This document shows, piece by piece, positions 51,648 to 61,269 of a stretch of 64,000 bases of DNA. The stretch's first letter is position 1; each line of letters starts with the position of its first letter. Origin of the DNA: Polyangium sp. y55x31 (GTDB lineage Bacteria; Myxococcota_A; Polyangia; Polyangiales; Polyangiaceae); contig NZ_JARZHG010000004.1 of NCBI RefSeq assembly GCF_029946505.1, forward strand, positions 558,001 to 622,000. The letters run 5' to 3'. Below the pieces are notes generated by a model. That model made no database searches. It saw only the letters and a program-made list of their open reading frames with translations, and was not told where the DNA came from. The position numbers and the translations under genes are program-made.

Positions 51648-53815
51648 GGTTCGGGCTCGTTCACCGGGTGATGACCGACGCGCTCGCGGTGCTCGGCATC
51701 CTCGCGCTCCTCGCGAGCGGGCAGTTCGGGCCCTGGGTGAGCGGCTCGCTCATCGGCGGGCTCGTCATCGCGCTTTTGATCCGCGACGTCTGGGAGAAGT
51801 ACCCGGCGCTCAAGCACTTCGACGCGATCACGCTGATCGGCGTGCTCGCGCTGCAGATCGGGCGGCTGCTCTTCGACGCGAACGCGAACGTGCTCGACGT
51901 GGTGATCGAGTTCGCCGCGGCGCTGCAGATCATCCGGCTCGCGACGCGCAAGGGCGCGGCGCACGACCAGCAGGTGATCGTCCTCGCGCTCCTGCACTTG
52001 ATCTCGGGCACGGTGCTCGGCGGAGGCCTCGGCTACGGGCTCTGTTTCCTCGGCGTGATCATCGTGGCGCCGGGCGCGCTCGTGCTCAGCCACCTCAGGC
52101 GCGAGGTCGAAGGCAACTACCGGCAAGGCGCGCGGGATCGCACGGGCCTGCCGGTCGACGTGCCGCGCATCCTGCGCTCGCGCCGCGTCGTGGGTCGCAC
52201 GTTCCTCGGCGTGACGTGCCTGCTCTCGGTGCCGATCTTCGTCTTCACGGCGCTGCTCTTCGTGCTCTTCCCGCGCGTCGGGCTCTCGCTCCTGCTCCTG
52301 AACCGCGGGCACTCGGGCCGCGTGATCGGGTTCTCGGGCCGCGTCGACCTCGGCGAGGTGGGCGTCCTGCGCAGCGACCCGACGCTCGTGATGCGCATCG
52401 AGATGCCGAACCTGCCCGATCCGCCGCCCGCGCGGATCCCGCTGCACCTGCGCGGCGCTGCGCTCGACGCGTACGACGGGCGCACGTGGACGCAGAGCGA
52501 GTCGTGGAAACGCGCGACGGAGAACGAGGCGGGGATCATCCCGATCGACGATCACTGGCCCGATTCCGCGCTCGATCCGGTGATGCGGATCGACCTCGAG
52601 CCGATCGACCCGCCCGTGGTGTTCCTGCCGCCGTATGCCTCGGGCCTGCGCCTGCGGACGCGCGCGACGGTGGCGCCCGAGCCGCAGGCGATGGCCTTCA
52701 AGGGCCCCGAGGGCGAGCTCCGCTACCAGCCCATCGACGACCGCGGCATCAAGTACGACGTCTTCCTCTCGCGCAAGAAGACGCCCTCGTTCCGCAAGCT
52801 CCCGAGCGGCGAGCGCTGGAAGTACCTCACGCTGCCGCGGAACATGTCGGACCGGATCCGCGACCTCGCCGCGAACTGGACGAAGGACGCGAAGACCCCG
52901 CTCGACCGGGCCCGCTCGATCGAGAATCATTTGAGGACCGAGTATCGGTACGACCTCGCCTCGCCGTCGGGCAAGGATCCGCAGCCGCTCGATCACTTCC
53001 TGTTCGAGTCGAAGCGCGGGCACTGCGAGTTCTACTCGACCGCGATGGCCATCATGCTGCGCACGCTCGACGTGCCGACGCGCAACGTGACGGGCTTCGT
53101 GGGCGGCAGCTACAACCGCTTCGGCCGGTTCTACGCCGTGCGCCAGGGCGACGCGCACTCGTGGGTCGAGGCGTGGATCGACGAGTACGGCTGGCTGACC
53201 TTCGACCCGACCCCGCCCGCCGACGCCGCGCCGAAGAGCGAGATCGTGGGCGTGTGGGCCTACCTGCGCGATCTCATCGAGGCGACGAGCCAGCGCTGGG
53301 ATCGGCACGTGGTGAGCTACGACCTGAGCCAGCAGGTGGGGCTCTTGAACAGCCTCACCTCGCGGTATCGGCGTGGCGGATCGAAGAGCACGGGTGGGCC
53401 GCGGGGTCGCGCGGGGCTTTTGGTCGTGGCGGCGATCGTCGCGACGGCCGGCGGCGCGGCGCTGTGGCTGCGGCGGAAGAAGCAACGCGCGGCCGCGGCC
53501 TCGCGCGCGGCGGATCCTCGCTCGGCGAGCGCGGTGGTCGCGACGTCGCTCTACGAGTCGCTCGACGCGGCGATGGGCGCGCGCGGCGTGGGCCGTTCGC
53601 CGAGCGTGCCGCCGCTCCGGCATGCGCAGGCGCTCGTGTCGATGTCGCATCCGCTGGCGGAGGAGGTCCTGGAGCTCACCGAGATCTACCTCGCGGCGCG
53701 GTTCGGAGGCGTGGCGATCTCGGACGAGGATCGGCGGAGCTTCGAGCGGCGCGTGAAGGCGATCCGTCAGCCGGAACGGCCGAGCCAGCAGGCGATGACG
53801 TTGCCTGCGTCGTGA
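51644..53815 (+). CDS. TgpA-like transglutaminase-domain membrane protein
   Basis: A 723-aa protein. ATG 51644 overlaps the DUF58 stop (ATGA). The N-terminus has five or more membrane helices (DUF3488 part), a periplasmic region follows, and the transglutaminase core at about 420-540 shows the catalytic triad: Cys in RGHCEFYSTAMAIML, His in GDAHSWVEAWIDEYG and Asp in WLTFDPTPP. A further membrane segment (GLLVVAAIVATAGGAALWL) and a DUF4129-like cytoplasmic tail end the protein. Reaction and substrate are unknown; TgpA is essential in Pseudomonas aeruginosa. Confidence 0.92.
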   Translation: MRFGLVHRVMTDALAVLGILALLASGQFGPWVSGSLIGGLVIALLIRDVWEKYPALKHFDAITLIGVLALQIGRLLFDANANVLDVVIEFAAALQIIRLATRKGAAHDQQVIVLALLHLISGTVLGGGLGYGLCFLGVIIVAPGALVLSHLRREVEGNYRQGARDRTGLPVDVPRILRSRRVVGRTFLGVTCLLSVPIFVFTALLFVLFPRVGLSLLLLNRGHSGRVIGFSGRVDLGEVGVLRSDPTLVMRIEMPNLPDPPPARIPLHLRGAALDAYDGRTWTQSESWKRATENEAGIIPIDDHWPDSALDPVMRIDLEPIDPPVVFLPPYASGLRLRTRATVAPEPQAMAFKGPEGELRYQPIDDRGIKYDVFLSRKKTPSFRKLPSGERWKYLTLPRNMSDRIRDLAANWTKDAKTPLDRARSIENHLRTEYRYDLASPSGKDPQPLDHFLFESKRGHCEFYSTAMAIMLRTLDVPTRNVTGFVGGSYNRFGRFYAVRQGDAHSWVEAWIDEYGWLTFDPTPPADAAPKSEIVGVWAYLRDLIEATSQRWDRHVVSYDLSQQVGLLNSLTSRYRRGGSKSTGGPRGRAGLLVVAAIVATAGGAALWLRRKKQRAAAASRAADPRSASAVVATSLYESLDAAMGARGVGRSPSVPPLRHAQALVSMSHPLAEEVLELTEIYLAARFGGVAISDEDRRSFERRVKAIRQPERPSQQAMTLPAS

Positions 53816-53828
53816 GCCGATCGCGTCG

Positions 53829-55739
53829 TCACGGCGCGCGTGACGCCGACGGACCCGGGCGGCGCGGCGCGCGCGCGTTGGCGGCGACCATCATCGCCTT
53901 CGCCAGGATCACGTGCTTGACCGAAGCACCCGTCAGGCCCACCTCGCCGGGCGCGAGACGACCGACCTGATCGAGAAACGCCTGCGCCGCGTCGTGCTCG
54001 CCGAGGAGCGAGAGCACCGCGCTCTGATCACGGAGCGTCCCTGCAACCACCGTCGACGTCGCCGTGTCCGGCACGATCGGCGCGGCGATCGCCGCCATCA
54101 CGCGCTGGATCGGCTGGAGCGACGCCGTGGTCGAGAGCTTGCGATCCGAAGGCCCGAGCGGCTGCGGCGCATACTCCAGCCAGCATCCGTCGACCGTCAG
54201 GTGCGAGACGAGCCGCCGCGGCCAGCTCCGCTCGATCTCCGCGTGCAGCGGTCGCACGTCGGCGAGCTTCGACAGCGCGTACTCGCTCGGCTGCCCCGAG
54301 ATCGCGTAATCGCGCAGGAGCGGCTCGATCTCCGGCTCCACCGCGAGCAAGCTGAGCGCCACGCGCCCGCGGTGCAGCAGGCGCTCCGGCACAATGAGCA
54401 CGTCGGGCCGCTCGCCGCGCAGCAGCCGCGCCGCCCACAGGCGGAACGCGAGCGCCGGCGAGCGCACGAGGATCGCCGAGCTCGGCTCGAGCCTGCCGAG
54501 CGCGCCGTCCGTCCACTCCTCGGCCGCGAGCTGCTTGCCACGATCCGCGACGTATCCCGCCTCCTCCGAGGAGAGCGCGACGAGCGTCACGTGAAAGACC
54601 ACGACGAGCACCGCGCCGCTCTTCGCCATCGGCAGGCGCAGCTCGAGCAGCTTCTGCGTCACCCAGCAGACGCCGAGCGCCGAGCACACGGCGAGCGCGG
54701 CCACGGCGAGCGCACGGACTGGCGTCATCGGATCCGCGTAGAGCGCGGCGAACGCGCGCGCCGGGATCAAGGTGTCGAACGCGACGAACGCGACGAGCGG
54801 CGCGACGAACCCACGCGCGCCGGGCGCGAGCAGCGAGACCACCGCGCCGCCGAGCGCGATGAGCAAGGACGCCACGCCCACTTCACGCGCCCACGCCGCG
54901 AGGCTCGAGAGCCGCGGCCCGGCAACGTCAAAACCCGTCAGATCCGCGGCCGAGAGCGCGCGGCCGACGTCGGCGAACGCCCGCGGCGCGAGCGGCCGGA
55001 CGGCGAGCGGCACGAGCAAGAGCAGCGCGACGGCCGCCATCGACGCAAGCGAGACGGCCACGAGCTTGCGCGACGGGATCGGCGACGGCGTGATCCCCGG
55101 CGCCTTGCCGAACGGCAGCCGCTCGGCGATCGGCGTCGCGAGCACCGCGAAGACCGCCGCGAACGCAGCCGGCGGGCTCTCCGCGAGCGTCGCCCCGGCG
55201 AGCGCGCCAAGAAGCGCCGCACCACGCATCGCATCCGCGCCTTTCGCCCGGAGCACCGAGGTCCCCGCGAGCAGCGTCCCGAGCGCGAGCGCGACGGCGA
55301 TCATCGCGCCTCCGCCCACCGTCGCCTCGCGTTGCCACACCGGCGAGAGCGCGGCCGTCAGCGTCCCGAGCGCCGCGAGCCCCGAGGCCAGCGTCGGCCC
55401 GGCGCCGAGCGCCCGCAAGAGCCGCCGCCCGAGGCCGAAGAGCAGGATCGACGCGACCGCGAGCGCGAGCGCCCCGCCGAGCGCGGCGCGGAAGGTCCGT
55501 GGCCCGAGCGGCAAGAGGCCAAGCGCCTGCGTGAGCGGCGTCGACGCGCCGCCTCCGACGCCCACCGCGAGCAGACCGAGGTCGCGCAGCGCTGGTAAAT
55601 CGTCTCTCCACTGCCCGCTGCCTGCGGCCCGCGTGAGCGCGAGCCCGAACGGCAGCGCCACGGCCACGAAGCGCAGGGCGCGCTCATGCCATGCGAGGCG
55701 GGTCTCGGCGGGCGCGGGGGACGATCGAGGGATCGGCAC
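53829..55739 (-). CDS. Large polytopic membrane protein with periplasmic C-terminal domain
   Basis: A 636-aa protein from a GTG at 55737-55739; the frame is open up to 55892 but that would overlap the divergent gene at 55886. About ten hydrophobic segments span residues 20-430 (ALALAVASILLFGLG, VAVSLASMAAVALLLLVPLA). The soluble C-terminal 200 residues (SSAILVRSPALAFRLWAARL, GERPDVLIVPERLLHRGRV) resemble the DUF2723-like family of membrane glycosyltransferase relatives. Function unknown. It converges on the transglutaminase gene. Confidence 0.75.
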   Translation of the reverse strand: MPIPRSSPAPAETRLAWHERALRFVAVALPFGLALTRAAGSGQWRDDLPALRDLGLLAVGVGGGASTPLTQALGLLPLGPRTFRAALGGALALAVASILLFGLGRRLLRALGAGPTLASGLAALGTLTAALSPVWQREATVGGGAMIAVALALGTLLAGTSVLRAKGADAMRGAALLGALAGATLAESPPAAFAAVFAVLATPIAERLPFGKAPGITPSPIPSRKLVAVSLASMAAVALLLLVPLAVRPLAPRAFADVGRALSAADLTGFDVAGPRLSSLAAWAREVGVASLLIALGGAVVSLLAPGARGFVAPLVAFVAFDTLIPARAFAALYADPMTPVRALAVAALAVCSALGVCWVTQKLLELRLPMAKSGAVLVVVFHVTLVALSSEEAGYVADRGKQLAAEEWTDGALGRLEPSSAILVRSPALAFRLWAARLLRGERPDVLIVPERLLHRGRVALSLLAVEPEIEPLLRDYAISGQPSEYALSKLADVRPLHAEIERSWPRRLVSHLTVDGCWLEYAPQPLGPSDRKLSTTASLQPIQRVMAAIAAPIVPDTATSTVVAGTLRDQSAVLSLLGEHDAAQAFLDQVGRLAPGEVGLTGASVKHVILAKAMMVAANARAPRRPGPSASRAP

Positions 55740-55885
55740 GGCCGTCTCGTGCCAAAGACCACCGGAGACGGCCAAGTTTCGGGCCGACGCGCCCCGCCTC
55801 GCCCGACCGCTGGGCGGAGCGGTACGATTTACGGTTTTTCGCTGCGCGAATCTACGGCGGCCCGAGTTAGGCTTGCGCCGCCCAC

Positions 55886-57271
55886 ATGGCAAGCGCGGCG
55901 CGTGTCCTGGTCATCGACGACAGCCCGACCATCCTGAAGGTCGTCAGCGCCATCCTGGCCCGCAACGGCTACGAGCCCACCACCGCCCGCGACGGAGCGG
56001 CCGGGCTCGAGCTCATCCGCAAAGGCCCGAAGTTCGACCTCGTCTTGCTCGACTTCGTGATGCCGCGGATGAACGGCTACCAGTTCTGCCGCGAGCTTCG
56101 CTCGGACGCCACGCACCGCACCTTGCCGGTCGTGCTGATGAGCGCGAAGGGCGACAAGATCCGCGGCACCTTCGTCCAGCAGACGGGCGCCGTCGACGCA
56201 ATTACAAAACCCTTCGATGCGCGCGCGCTCGTCACCGTGGTCGAGGGCGCGCTCGCGAAGACCGCGGAAGGCCGCTCGCCGCGCCCCGTCCCCGAGGGCC
56301 AGAAGATGCCCGACGAGGAGTCGCTGCCGGCCGAGAGCATGCGCCCGAGCATGCACATCCGGCACGCGCGGCAGCGGGCCAGCGTCGAGTTCGCGCAGCA
56401 GGTCGCGAACGCCGTCGTGCCCGCGATCCTCGCCATCTCGCCGCAGGACCGCGCGAGCGAGGCCGCCGTCATGGCCGCCGTCGCGCGCGCCATGACGCCC
56501 GACGTCCTCGCCTCGCTCTCGCTCACGGTGAAGGACCTCGACCCGGGCGACGGCGTCCGCGAGGCGATGAGCGGTGACCTCTCGGTCGTGGCGCTCGCCG
56601 AGATCCTCCAGGTGCTCGGCATGCAGCGCCAGACGGGCGTCCTGCACGTCACGAACAACCGCACGTCGATCACCATCTCCATGCGGCAGGGGCAGATCGA
56701 CTTCGTGCAGTCGCGCGGCGCGACCGAAGAGTACCGCCTCGGCCGTTACTTCCTGGAGAAGGGCGCGCTCTCGCGCGACCAGCTCGATGCGCTCCTCGCC
56801 GAGCTCCGCGGCTCGAACAAGCTGCTCGGCGAAGAGGTCGTGGCGCGCGGCATCGTCACGCGCGAGGAGCTCGTCGACATCCTGACCAAGCAATCGAGCG
56901 AGCTCATCTACGACATGCTGCGCTGGCCGTACGGGCGTTTCTCCTTCACCAAGGAGCCGTTCCGCCCCGAGGCTGACATGGCGAAGCTCACCCTCGGCGT
57001 GAGCGCGCTCGTGCTCGAAGGCTTCCGCCGCGTCGACGAGTGGCGTCTCATGGAGGGCACGATCCACTTCGATCAGGTGCTCGTCATCGATCAGTTTGCG
57101 CTCGAAGGACTCTCGCCCGGCCAGCTCGCGCGGCCCGAGCGGCTCGTGCTCGACGCGGTGAACGGGCAGCGCACGGTGAGCGAGGTCGTCAAGGAGAGCA
57201 CCGTCGGCTCCTTCGACGCGGTGAAGATCATCTACCAGTTCTTGCAATCGCGCGTCCTTCGCACGAGGTAG
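55886..57271 (+). CDS. Response regulator receiver with DUF4388 domain
   Basis: A 461-aa cytoplasmic protein. Residues 1-125 are a receiver domain: acidic pair in VLVIDDSPTI, phospho-acceptor Asp in LVLLDFVMPRMNGY (near residue 54), Thr/Ser switch in VVLMSAKG and Lys in AITKPFDAR. A linker and helical part follow, then a DUF4388 (PATAN-like) domain from about 215 (SGDLSVVALAEILQVLGMQRQ, GVLHVTNNRTS) and a C-terminal part with LGRYFLEKGALSRDQLDALL and repeated winged-helix-like units. DUF4388 is common in myxobacterial gliding and signalling regulators. First gene of the chemosensory operon. Confidence 0.92.
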   Translation: MASAARVLVIDDSPTILKVVSAILARNGYEPTTARDGAAGLELIRKGPKFDLVLLDFVMPRMNGYQFCRELRSDATHRTLPVVLMSAKGDKIRGTFVQQTGAVDAITKPFDARALVTVVEGALAKTAEGRSPRPVPEGQKMPDEESLPAESMRPSMHIRHARQRASVEFAQQVANAVVPAILAISPQDRASEAAVMAAVARAMTPDVLASLSLTVKDLDPGDGVREAMSGDLSVVALAEILQVLGMQRQTGVLHVTNNRTSITISMRQGQIDFVQSRGATEEYRLGRYFLEKGALSRDQLDALLAELRGSNKLLGEEVVARGIVTREELVDILTKQSSELIYDMLRWPYGRFSFTKEPFRPEADMAKLTLGVSALVLEGFRRVDEWRLMEGTIHFDQVLVIDQFALEGLSPGQLARPERLVLDAVNGQRTVSEVVKESTVGSFDAVKIIYQFLQSRVLRTR

Positions 57272-57293
57272 ACGCGCGACGAGGGAGAGGCGT

Positions 57294-57734
57294 GTGCGAC
57301 GCGGAGGCGTGCTCGTGAGGGTCTCGGTCGCGAAGGACGGGCGCTTCGTACTCGTCCCGGCGGAGGTCGTGCGCGGCGTCTTCGTGCTCCCCTCGATCAC
57401 GCCTGTCGAAGGCCTGCGCAAGCCCGCCGCGGGCGTCGCGCTCGCGAACGGCGAGGTCGTCACGGTCCTCTGCCTCGACGAAGAAGGGCTCTCGCCGTCG
57501 TCGCAGAACGAACGCACCACGGCCGTTCTTTGCGACCTCGGCGGCGAGCCCGTTGCCATCGTGGGACGCGCCATCGAGTCGTCGGGGCTCTACGAAGAAG
57601 CACGCGCCGGGTTCGTTCGTGCAGGCGAGACGGACGCCGCGATCCTCGACGTCGCGGCCCTCCGTCGCGAGGCCGAGGAGGCGATCTGGACGGCGCGCAC
57701 CGCGGTGCTGCGCTCGCCGGAGGCCACGTCGTGA
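57294..57734 (+). CDS. CheW-like coupling protein
   Basis: A 146-aa protein from a GTG at 57294 with GAGGGAGAGG just upstream (GTG 57309 is an alternative). The sequence has the beta-rich character of CheW: FVLVPAEVVRGVFVLPSITP, VALANGEVVTVLCL and TAVLCDLGGEPVAIVGRAI line up with CheW strands around its hydrophobic ring. It diverges considerably from textbook CheW. Its position, between the receiver and the MCP-like genes and ahead of cheA, supports the role of linking receptor to kinase. Confidence 0.75.
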   Translation: MRRGGVLVRVSVAKDGRFVLVPAEVVRGVFVLPSITPVEGLRKPAAGVALANGEVVTVLCLDEEGLSPSSQNERTTAVLCDLGGEPVAIVGRAIESSGLYEEARAGFVRAGETDAAILDVAALRREAEEAIWTARTAVLRSPEATS

Positions 57735-58555
57735 GCGCGCCGCGCAGGCGCAGGTGGATCGACGTGCTCCGGCGCGCGGCCGAGCCCGCGAGCGCGGCCG
57801 AGACGCCGGCGGACATCGATACCGCGCTCTGGTCGGCGCACGGCGAGGCGCAACGCGCGGTGAGCGAAGCCGCCGACGGCGCGCCGCGCCTGATGGAAAC
57901 CGTCACGCGGCAACGCGCCTCGATCGAGGGCGTCTCCGAGCGCGCCGGCGCGATGGCCGCGCATGCCGAAGGCCTCACGCTCGCGGCCACGCGCGTCGCG
58001 GACCTCTTCGAACGCCTCAGCGTGGTCGCGCTCAACGCGGGCCTCGAAGGCGCGCGCAACCCCGAGCCACAAGGCAAGGCGCTGCTCCTGCTCTCCGAAG
58101 AGATCCGCACGCACACCACGCGCGGCGCCGATGCCACGCGCGACCTCGTCGCGGTCGTCGAGGAGATGGCCGCCGAGACGAGCCTCATCCGCGGCGAGCT
58201 CGCGAACGTCCTCATGGCCGCGGACGAGACCGGCGGATCCGCGCGCGCGCTCGGCGATGCGGCGGGACGCGCGGGCCTCGCGCTCGCCGACGTCGAGCGT
58301 CACCTGCGCCGCGCCACGGGCATCGATCCCGAGGTCGCGCGTGCCGTCGCGCTCGCGGCCGAACATGCGCGCGGCTTGCTCTCCGCCCTCTCCACGCTCC
58401 GCGCCACGACCCCTGCGCGCCCACTTTTGCTCGGCGCGCTTCGCCCCGTGCTCGCGCCTCTCTCGCGCCTGCTCGGCGAGCTCGGGGACGAAGGTCGTAC
58501 AGGAGAAGCCTCGCCCGGATCGCCCCAGGGCGACGACGGTGGGGCCTCGCCGTGA
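57731..58555 (+). CDS. Soluble degenerate MCP-like signalling protein
   Basis: A 274-aa helical protein starting with a GTG at 57731 that overlaps the upstream stop (GTGA). No signal peptide or membrane segment. Helices such as MAAHAEGLTLAATRVADLFE lead to a tip region VVALNAGLEGARNPEPQGKA and LLLLSEEIRTHTTRGADATR, which is a recognisable but divergent version of the MCP hairpin tip (usual LNAAIEAARAGE-GrGFAVVA-EVR). There is no HAMP or sensory domain. It may be a cytoplasmic receptor or a scaffold that organises the CheA array. Confidence 0.75.
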   Translation: MSAPRRRRWIDVLRRAAEPASAAETPADIDTALWSAHGEAQRAVSEAADGAPRLMETVTRQRASIEGVSERAGAMAAHAEGLTLAATRVADLFERLSVVALNAGLEGARNPEPQGKALLLLSEEIRTHTTRGADATRDLVAVVEEMAAETSLIRGELANVLMAADETGGSARALGDAAGRAGLALADVERHLRRATGIDPEVARAVALAAEHARGLLSALSTLRATTPARPLLLGALRPVLAPLSRLLGELGDEGRTGEASPGSPQGDDGGASP

Positions 58556-60603
58556 CGGCGGATCGCGAGCTCACCCGCCTCCTCCTCGAAGAGATCCAGC
58601 GCCACGCGCCTGCGCTCGAAGAAGGCGCGCTCGACGACGCCACGCGCCGCGCGATTCACGCGCTGAAAGGCTCGGCTGGCGTCGCCGGCGAGCGCGCGCT
58701 CTTCGAGTCCCTCGCGCGGATCGAGCGACGCCTCGTCGACGGCGACGCGACGGCCCTCGGCGATGCGCGCGCCGTCCTCTCCATCGCCGCCGAGGCCCTC
58801 ACCGCGGGCCGCCCCATCCCGGCGCCCGCCTGGCCCGAGCCTCCGTGGGACCTGCGCGGCCGCCCCGCGCCGCCCGAAAAACGCGCGCGTTACGCCGCGG
58901 AGATGTCCGATCGCCTCGCGCGTGTCGACGAGCTGCTCGCGGGTGATCTCCCCGAGCCGCGCCTCATCGCCGGCATCTTCCGCGAGGTGCACGCCATGAA
59001 GGCCGCCGCGCTCGCGGCCGGCGACGACGCCACCGCGTGGTTCTGCCACGGCCTCGAAGATCGCGCGCGCGACGCGAGCCGCAGCGACGTCGAGGCGCGG
59101 CGGGCCATCGCCGAGATCGCGCGCTGGCGAGGCCTGCTCGGCGAGCTCGTCGCCGCGCCCGATCGTGCCGTCGAGGTCCTCCGCCGCCTCGCGTACGGCG
59201 CTCGTTCGAGCACGCAGCCCCCGCCCTCCTTCAGCGCCGCCGAGCAGCCCCCGCACAGCACCCCCGAGCCCTCGCTCGATCCTCACGCTGCGCGCTTCTC
59301 CGGCGAGACGCTCCGCGTCTCCACCGCCGCTCTCGATCGCCTCCTCGATCGTGTCCGCTCCCTCGAGCACGCCGAATCCGCCATCGCTGCGGCCGGCCGC
59401 GAGCTCGGCGTCCTCGCCACCCGCGCGCGTCGTGTCCGCAGCTCGCTCGCGGAGCCCCGCGGCCCGCACGACGTCCTCCCGCGCCGCGAAAAACGCCTCC
59501 GCAAGGCCACCGCCGCCGTCGCGGCCCTCTCCGAGGCCCTCGACGCCGAGGCCGCCACGCTCCTCGGCATCGCCGAACGCTCCCGCTTCGAGGCGGCCTC
59601 TGCACACGCCGACATCGCGCTCATGCGCACCACGCCCGTCGCGACCCTCTTCGATCGTGTCGTCTCTGCGGCGAGCGCGCAGGCGCGCAGGCTCGGTCGT
59701 GACGTCCGCCTCGTCGCGCGCGGCGGCGAGACCCTCATCGATCGCCGCGTCGCCGAGGGCCTCTTCGACCCGCTCCTGCAGCTCGTCCAGAACTCCATCG
59801 TCCACGGCATCGAGCCCGAGCTCACGCGCGCGCACCACGGAAAACCTCTCGCCGGCCGCGTCGAGATCTCCGCCGAGCAACGAGGCGCCTCGCTCCGCAT
59901 CGTCGTGCGCGATGACGGCTCCGGCGTCGACATCGAGCGCGTCCGCTCGCGCGCCGTCTCGCGTGGCGCCATCGCCTCGGCGCGCGCGGCCGTGGCCGAT
60001 CACAAAGCGCTCCTCGGCCTCCTCTTCGTCCCGGGCTTCACCTTGCGCGAGAACGTCGACCTCCTCGCGGGCCGTGGCCTCGGCCTTGGCCTCGTGCGTG
60101 AGTCCGTGCGCCGCCTCGGCGGCACCGTGCGCCTCGCGAGCCGCCCTTCCGAGGGCCTCACCGCCACCCTCGACGTCCCGCTCGAACGTGGCCTCGTGCG
60201 TGTCCTCTGGGTCCGCGCGGGCGAGGCCGTCTATGCGATCCCTGCGCGCCTCGTCCGCCGCATCGCCTTCGGCGCCGACCTCCCGAACACGCTCGCTTTT
60301 CCCCTCGCGGCCTGCGTGCGTGGCCTCGGCGCGCTCGAGACTGGCGAAGCGCTCGGCCCCGACGATGGACCTTCGTACCTCCTCGAGCTCGATCCGGGCC
60401 GCGAGGACGAGCCTTCGTTTTTCCTCTCGGTCACGTCCGTCGGCGAGATCGAGGACGCCTCGCTGCATCCTGCGCCGCCGCTCGTGGCGCTCGCGGGCCC
60501 GTACAACGGCGCGATCGTGCGTGGCGACGCCGTGCGCTTGTGCCTCGACGTCCACGCGCTCGCGGAGCTCGTCTACCTGGTCCAGGGACGGCGCGCGCCC
60601 TGA
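58552..60603 (+). CDS. cheA: CheA-family histidine kinase
   Basis: A 683-aa chemotaxis-type kinase; GTG 58552 overlaps the upstream stop by four bases. Two Hpt-like phosphotransfer segments are visible: IHALKGSAGVAGE with H36 and REVHAMKAAALAAG with H147. A helical dimerisation part follows, then the ATPase domain with N-box LVQNSIVHGIEPE (N414), G1 VVRDDGSGVD (454-460) and G2 AGRGLGLGLV (507-515), and a C-terminal CheW-like regulatory domain (VRVLWVRAGEAVYAIPA). A double Hpt and the missing P2 domain are unusual but known in complex myxobacterial CheA proteins. It completes the operon; no cheR, cheB or cheY is next to it. Confidence 0.93.
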   Translation: MTADRELTRLLLEEIQRHAPALEEGALDDATRRAIHALKGSAGVAGERALFESLARIERRLVDGDATALGDARAVLSIAAEALTAGRPIPAPAWPEPPWDLRGRPAPPEKRARYAAEMSDRLARVDELLAGDLPEPRLIAGIFREVHAMKAAALAAGDDATAWFCHGLEDRARDASRSDVEARRAIAEIARWRGLLGELVAAPDRAVEVLRRLAYGARSSTQPPPSFSAAEQPPHSTPEPSLDPHAARFSGETLRVSTAALDRLLDRVRSLEHAESAIAAAGRELGVLATRARRVRSSLAEPRGPHDVLPRREKRLRKATAAVAALSEALDAEAATLLGIAERSRFEAASAHADIALMRTTPVATLFDRVVSAASAQARRLGRDVRLVARGGETLIDRRVAEGLFDPLLQLVQNSIVHGIEPELTRAHHGKPLAGRVEISAEQRGASLRIVVRDDGSGVDIERVRSRAVSRGAIASARAAVADHKALLGLLFVPGFTLRENVDLLAGRGLGLGLVRESVRRLGGTVRLASRPSEGLTATLDVPLERGLVRVLWVRAGEAVYAIPARLVRRIAFGADLPNTLAFPLAACVRGLGALETGEALGPDDGPSYLLELDPGREDEPSFFLSVTSVGEIEDASLHPAPPLVALAGPYNGAIVRGDAVRLCLDVHALAELVYLVQGRRAP

Positions 60604-60632
60604 CGCGCTCTTCGTTCCTGTTCGTTCGTGGC

Positions 60633-60722
60633 TGGCGGAGAGAGAGGGATTCGAACCCTCGGATCAGTTTCCCGATCGCACGCTTAGCAAGCGTGTGCCT
60701 TAAGCCACTCGGCCATCTCTCC
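60633..60722 (-). tRNA. tRNA-Ser (anticodon GCU)
   Basis: Ninety bases on the minus strand fold as a type II tRNA: acceptor GGAGAGA pairs with TCTCTCC, D arm GGCCGAGTGGCTTAAGGC, anticodon stem CACGC/GCGTG around loop TTGCTAA with anticodon GCT, a long variable arm, and T arm GAGGGTTCGAATCCCTC. The discriminator is G and CCA is encoded (60633-60635 read on the other strand). The long variable arm and anticodon identify serine, reading AGC and AGU. Confidence 0.97.
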
Positions 60723-60885
60723 AGCCTCCAGACGACGTGCCCATGGGCCGCGACCACTTGGTCGGACGGCCCTGGGCGCGCGCCCAAAGCGCCACCGAGG
60801 TAGCACGGCTCCTCGTCCCGAGCCAACCCCAAACGGGCAGGGCCCTGCGTTTCTCGGTGCTTTTTGTTCCGGCTGGGGCTCCTGG

Positions 60886-61269
60886 TCAGCGTGTGGCCTT
60901 CGACGCCCGGCCGCGGAGGATCAACGCGAGGAGCGACTTGACGTCGCGGTGCGCCTCGATCGGGTGCCGCAGCGGCTTGTCCGGATGCACCTCGTACAGG
61001 TTCCGCCGCCCCACGCGTGATCGCGTCACGAACCCCTCCCCTTCCAGGTCCGTCACGATCCTCTGCACCGCGCGCTCCGTGATCCCCACCCGCTCGGCCA
61101 TGTCGCGCAGCCGCACCTCGGGATCCTCGGCCAGGCAGAACAGCACGTGCGCGTGGTTCGTCAGGAACGTCCACCCCGCCGCCTCTTTGGACGGCGCCGC
61201 GCGACGCGAAGGCCGCGCTCTGGCCGCGCTCCCCGATACGCGACGTTCGTTTCGTGTTTTCTTGATCAT
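60886..61269 (-). CDS. Winged-helix transcriptional regulator
   Basis: A 127-aa DNA-binding protein from ATG 61269. A basic N-terminus precedes a winged helix: FLTNHAHVLFCLAEDPEVRL, recognition helix ITERAVQRIVTDLEGEG, wing FVTRSRVGRRNLYEV. The organisation resembles short MarR/ArsR-like regulators that control the gene next door. It is divergent from the NADH dehydrogenase gene with about 206 bp between starts, so may regulate it; this is inference. Confidence 0.82.
   Translation of the reverse strand: MIKKTRNERRVSGSAARARPSRRAAPSKEAAGWTFLTNHAHVLFCLAEDPEVRLRDMAERVGITERAVQRIVTDLEGEGFVTRSRVGRRNLYEVHPDKPLRHPIEAHRDVKSLLALILRGRASKATR

Noticed and set aside
58300-60555. 751-codon minus-strand frame antisense to cheA
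   Set aside because: Shadow of a strongly supported kinase gene.
60633-60722. tRNA-Ser as an integration site for a genomic island
   Set aside because: No integrase gene, no duplicated tRNA 3' end and no low-GC segment beside it in this window.
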